From Planctomycetota bacterium (GTDB lineage Bacteria; Planctomycetota; Phycisphaerae; Phycisphaerales; Phycisphaeraceae), in assembly GCA_026386955.1 (NCBI GenBank), contig JAPLMQ010000215.1, positions 1-33,269 of the forward strand: a stretch of DNA of 33,269 nt, read 5' to 3'. Within the stretch, counting starts at the first letter, position 1. Each line of letters opens with the position of its first letter. Below, one piece after another: positions 30,492-33,269 of this stretch. Both the position numbers and the translations under genes were made by a program. A model generated the notes under the pieces. That model made no database searches. It was given only the letters and a program-made list of their open reading frames with translations, and had not been told where the DNA came from.

Positions 30492-31787
30492 ATGGATTCG
30501 ACCCGCTTCCCCTTCACCCAAGCTCGCCTCGCCGCCGTCGAGCCCCCCGCCACGGGCAAGCTCCGCGTGTGGGACACGAAGGCCCGATGGCTCGCTCTGG
30601 TTGTGCGCCCGACCGGCGCTAAGACCTTCGCCGTCATCCGCAAGGTCGAAGGCCGGGTGAAGATTCACGTACTCGGGCCGTTCCCCGGGCTCACTGTGGA
30701 TCAGGCCCGCGAGGCGGCATCCCCCGCCGCCGCCGCCATGCTGGACGGTCCCACGGCCGCCGCGAAGAAGAGGGCGGCCAAGGCCGAGACGACCTTGCAG
30801 GCGCTCTTTACCCGCTACCTCGCCGAGCACGCGCTTCCCCACAAAAAATCTGCCCAAGGCGACGAAGACCAATTCGACCGCTACCTCGCGAGCATGGCGA
30901 CGAAGCGCCTATCGACGATCACCCACGACGCGGTGCGTAGGCTTCACACCCGCGTGGGCGAGGACCACGGCCCCTATGCGGCCAACCGCCTGCTCGCGCT
31001 GCTGTCGAGCGTGTTCAACTTCGCCGCCCGATCCGGCTACGTCGGCGTGAATCCCACCAAGGGCGTCAAGCGCTTCCGCGAGCAATCACGGGAGCGGTTC
31101 ATCGGTGGGGATGAGTTGCCCAAGTTCCTCGAAGCCGTCGAGGCCGAGCCCCAGACCTTCCGTGACTTTTTCATGCTCCTGCTCCTCTGCGGCGCTCGCC
31201 GTGGCAACGTGCAGGCGATGCGCTGGGAGGACATGAACCTAGAGCGGGCTGTCTGGACGGTCCCGGCCAGCAAGTCGAAGAGCGGGAAGCCCCTGACGAT
31301 CTACCTCCCCGCGCCGGCCGTGGAGATCATCAAGGCCCGCCACCTCGCCGCCGTCGAAGCCGCGGCCAAGGCGAAGGCCAAGGGCGACACCGCGAAGGCG
31401 GAGGTAAGCCCCTACGTCTTCCCTGCCCGGCGCAGCACGGCCAAGGTGCCCCACCTGCGCGAGCCCAAGACCGCATGGAAGCGTGTGCTCGACCGCGCCG
31501 GATTGAAAGACCTGCGCGTCCACGACCTTCGCCGCACGCTGGGCAGTTGGGCCGCGGCGACGGGGGCGAGTCTGCCCGTCATCGGAAAGACGCTCGGCCA
31601 CGCGAATCAGGCGACGACCGCGATCTATGCCCGCCTGAACCTGGACCCCGTCCGCGGGGCTGTCGACGTTGCCACCGCCGCGATGCTCGCCACGACCCAG
31701 ATACCCGCCAATGCCACGCCAACGGCCCCAGCCGAACCCGTGGAAGAAACCCGGCCCGATGGCTGGGACGAGGCCCCCGCGTTCTAA
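30492..31787 (+). CDS. int: tyrosine-type site-specific integrase
   Basis: A 431-residue tyrosine recombinase of the P4-like island integrase type. The N-terminal ~75 residues (LRVWDTKARWLALVVRPTGA...) match the DUF4102 arm-binding domain; residues ~95-190 form the helical core-binding domain. The catalytic set is complete: R236 in LCGARRGN, H344-x-x-R347 in HDLRRTLG, H370 in LGHAN, and the nucleophile Y379 in AIYARL. It would catalyse integration and excision at the tRNA-Lys(CTT) gene, whose 3' half lies 180 bp away. Gene sits at the end of the element next to att, as usual. No sign of inactivation. Confidence 0.95.
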   Translation: MDSTRFPFTQARLAAVEPPATGKLRVWDTKARWLALVVRPTGAKTFAVIRKVEGRVKIHVLGPFPGLTVDQAREAASPAAAAMLDGPTAAAKKRAAKAETTLQALFTRYLAEHALPHKKSAQGDEDQFDRYLASMATKRLSTITHDAVRRLHTRVGEDHGPYAANRLLALLSSVFNFAARSGYVGVNPTKGVKRFREQSRERFIGGDELPKFLEAVEAEPQTFRDFFMLLLLCGARRGNVQAMRWEDMNLERAVWTVPASKSKSGKPLTIYLPAPAVEIIKARHLAAVEAAAKAKAKGDTAKAEVSPYVFPARRSTAKVPHLREPKTAWKRVLDRAGLKDLRVHDLRRTLGSWAAATGASLPVIGKTLGHANQATTAIYARLNLDPVRGAVDVATAAMLATTQIPANATPTAPAEPVEETRPDGWDEAPAF

Positions 31788-31843
31788 CAACGTCCACGCC
31801 GACGCTGACAGCCTTGGCCCCGGTTCATACGAAAGATGAAATC

Positions 31844-32656
31844 ATGCCACCCCTTGATCCCGCCGCCGTCCAAGCCGTTCGCGCCCTCATCTCCCTCGTG
31901 GAAGCCCACGATACTCGCATCTCGGAGGCGGTCGACATTGACGACCACGCACACCACGGGCTCGCGAGGGAGACCGCTCGCTTGAAAGAACTGATGCGTC
32001 GCAAAATCATCAAGAAGTTCAAACGGGTCAAGGTCAACCCTAACGCGCCCAAGCCTAAGCCCAAGCCCAAGCACGAGGACGTGCTCCCCGGCGTGCTCGC
32101 CGAGTTGACGCGGGGCCGGGGCCTTGACGAGTTCACCCTCGCACACCACGTCGCAACGCAGGCGGTCGACGCCCACCCCGCTGTTGCGGTCATCTCGCCC
32201 AAGGTGAAGGCGCTGGTTGTCGCGTATCGCGCCCTTCTGGCTGAGGCCCATGACCGGCTCCCCTCGCACTTCACCGACCCCAAGACCGGCAAGTCTCATT
32301 TGATCCACGACCGGCATCCGCGAGGGATGGAGTCGAGCACTCGGGTACTTGAGGCAATCAACGACCTGGCCCCACACGTCACGATGGTCTCGCCTGCCGA
32401 TCGTGGAGCCGGCGATTCGCCCACCAGCGAACGCTCCTACTCGACGGACGACCTTTGTTCGATGTTGGAGCGAACCAGCCCGACGGTTAACAAGTACGCG
32501 AAGAAGGCCGGAGTTAATACCGCGGGGCGCGGCGGAAAGATGTACCGCTATCCAGCCGAGGACACGCGGAAGATTCTGCGGTGGGTGATTGAACACGTCG
32601 TCGACCGGAAACTCGTCTCGCACCTCAAGACATTGCTTCCGACTATTGGCAAGTAG
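31844..32656 (+). CDS. element protein with C-terminal helix-turn-helix-like segment
   Basis: A 270-residue protein, not recognised as a family. The start is the ATG at 31844, 56 bp after the integrase stop, with GAAAGA upstream. The N-terminal part is helical, followed by a very basic stretch (about residues 46-80) with a PKPKPKPK run. The C-terminal segment around residues 198-240 (STDDLCSMLERTSPTVNKYA, then GGKMYRYPAED) looks like a winged or simple helix-turn-helix resembling MerR/excisionase-type domains. A DNA-binding or replication-related role in the element is likely; nothing more specific is visible. Confidence 0.72.
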   Translation: MPPLDPAAVQAVRALISLVEAHDTRISEAVDIDDHAHHGLARETARLKELMRRKIIKKFKRVKVNPNAPKPKPKPKHEDVLPGVLAELTRGRGLDEFTLAHHVATQAVDAHPAVAVISPKVKALVVAYRALLAEAHDRLPSHFTDPKTGKSHLIHDRHPRGMESSTRVLEAINDLAPHVTMVSPADRGAGDSPTSERSYSTDDLCSMLERTSPTVNKYAKKAGVNTAGRGGKMYRYPAEDTRKILRWVIEHVVDRKLVSHLKTLLPTIGK

Positions 32657-32772
32657 CGATCGCAATAGAAATATAATCGCATAATCAAAATGTAATCGAA
32701 GCGGTCCCATCGCCATATTTACTTAGATATGTTTCGGCGTACAAGTAACTCCAACACCCCGGAGCTACTTCG
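32657..32772 (+). promoter_or_regulatory. AT-rich control region before the small HTH gene
   Basis: This intergenic stretch is clearly AT-richer than the surroundings. It has TATAAT at 32672-32677 and three related ATAATC/GTAATC motifs (32673, 32681, 32692) spaced 8-11 bp. TTGGCA at 32646 is too far (20 bp) for a normal -35. A regulated promoter or an excisionase-binding region is plausible. Confidence 0.4.
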
Positions 32773-33000
32773 ATGCGACCCGACCATACTTCCCCCGCCC
32801 CCCGATACATCCCCGCTGACGACGCCGCCGACGTGCTCTGCGTCGCGACGCAGACCCTCGCGAATTGGCGAGCGGCCGGACGCGGCCCCGCTTATACCCG
32901 GATCGGTCGCGCGATCCGCTATGAGGTCGGGGCGCTGACGGCGTGGGCGCAGGCCCGCACGATCACTCCGGGCACCGTGGCGGAGGCTGGCGAGCAATGA
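32773..33000 (+). CDS. excisionase-like/AlpA-type small HTH protein
   Basis: A 75-residue helix-turn-helix protein of the HTH_17/MerR-like excisionase type. The core is YIPADDAADVLCVATQTLANWRAAGRGPAYTRIGRAIRYEV (given here as its start YIPADDAADVL and end RAIRYEV): helix, turn, recognition helix, and the short wing with conserved Arg-Tyr. Such proteins act as recombination directionality factors or as regulators of integrase and element genes. GGAG lies 8 bases before the ATG. Its stop overlaps the next start (ATGA), so the two are translationally coupled. Upstream is an AT-rich control region. Confidence 0.85.
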   Translation: MRPDHTSPAPRYIPADDAADVLCVATQTLANWRAAGRGPAYTRIGRAIRYEVGALTAWAQARTITPGTVAEAGEQ

Positions 33001-33269
33001 TTGCCCCCGCACCCGATTTATCTGCTGACGTGGACCGCGTTATCGATGAGCAGGCGCGCGAGGTCTGGCTCAACGGAATGACGTTGGAGCAGATGCTCAC
33101 GCTCATCGACGAGGCCGTGACGCGTGGGGAGTGCCTGCCTGAGCGGGCGGTTGAAACGATGCGGACCCGACCCGAGGCCATGCGGACACTCCGGGCGTTC
33201 ATCTGGCCCAAGATGTTGCAAGAGCGAGCGGCGAGGAAGATTGTTACTCATGATATTCAGGAACCTCAG
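32997..33269 (+). CDS. partial protein of the integrated element, unknown
   Basis: An open frame of 91 codons starting at the ATG that overlaps the stop of the small HTH gene by ATGA, and running off the right edge without a stop. The visible part is helical and charged: VIDEQAREVWLNGMTLEQML, then EAVTRGECLPERAVETMRTR and AFIWPKMLQERAARK. No domain recognised. Translational coupling to the excisionase-like gene supports it as real; the C-terminal part and family are outside the window. Confidence 0.65.
   Translation, partial: MIAPAPDLSADVDRVIDEQAREVWLNGMTLEQMLTLIDEAVTRGECLPERAVETMRTRPEAMRTLRAFIWPKMLQERAARKIVTHDIQEPQ

Noticed and set aside
30150..30872. Minus-strand frame over the tRNA fragment and integrase start
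   Set aside because: It runs through the tRNA T-arm (giving the familiar false 'LMVRVHRGAL' peptide) and is antisense to the integrase.
32779..32791. 13-bp sequence CCCGACCATACTT shared with 30340-30352 beside the tRNA fragment
   Set aside because: A few exact 13-mers are expected by chance in 33 kb of biased sequence; not in a position that would be the second att site.

Overview
The window is high-GC bacterial chromosomal DNA, most likely from a planctomycete of the Phycisphaerae type. The best marker is a membrane protein ending in a C-x2-C-GYDLRA...CPEC zinc ribbon (11388-11921), a signature I associate with that group. Supporting signs are a pilin-like protein with a prepilin cleavage site, many secreted or lipid-anchored proteins of unknown family, and dense palindromic intergenic repeats. 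The assignment rests on gene content only.

Region 1 (1-18.6 kb) is a loose set of mostly monocistronic housekeeping and accessory genes. It holds a GT4 glycosyltransferase behind a cupin-like protein, a lipoprotein and cytosolic partner of unknown function, and a PiT phosphate transporter. After these come a phytanoyl-CoA dioxygenase-like enzyme, an MHS-type MFS transporter, an SDR oxidoreductase, a small lipoprotein, a GNAT acetyltransferase and a MORN_2 (YwqK-like) secreted protein. Further on are the zinc-ribbon membrane protein, a calcineurin-like phosphoesterase, a three-gene minus-strand group around a pilin-like protein, a YahK-like zinc alcohol dehydrogenase and a HEAT-repeat lipoprotein. 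Two palindromic repeat elements (6301-6450 and 7857-7991) lie here, and the first supplies the 3' end of the MFS gene. The longest gene-poor stretch (15152-16022) contains a candidate structured RNA.

Region 2 (18.9-21.7 kb) has a secreted protein of unknown function, an FkbM methyltransferase, a candidate structured RNA ending in a clear terminator, and a Rid-family protein lacking the RidA catalytic arginine.

Region 3 (21.8-30.1 kb) is the most interesting part: a tight five-gene minus-strand operon, SWIM zinc-finger protein, HEAT-like protein, MoxR-type AAA+ ATPase, DUF5682 protein, VWA protein. Gaps are only 9-34 bp, and a good sigma70-type promoter lies upstream. It resembles the uncharacterised E. 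coli yehLMPQ cluster with an added HEAT scaffold. The AAA+/VWA pair suggests an ATP-driven remodelling machine; the substrate is unknown.

Region 4 (30.2 kb to the right edge) is the start of an integrated element. A 3' half of a tRNA-Lys(CTT) with its own terminator marks one attachment site. It is followed by repeats, a tyrosine integrase, a DNA-binding-like protein, an excisionase-like small HTH protein, and a gene running off the window. The far end, where an intact tRNA-Lys should be restored, is outside the window.
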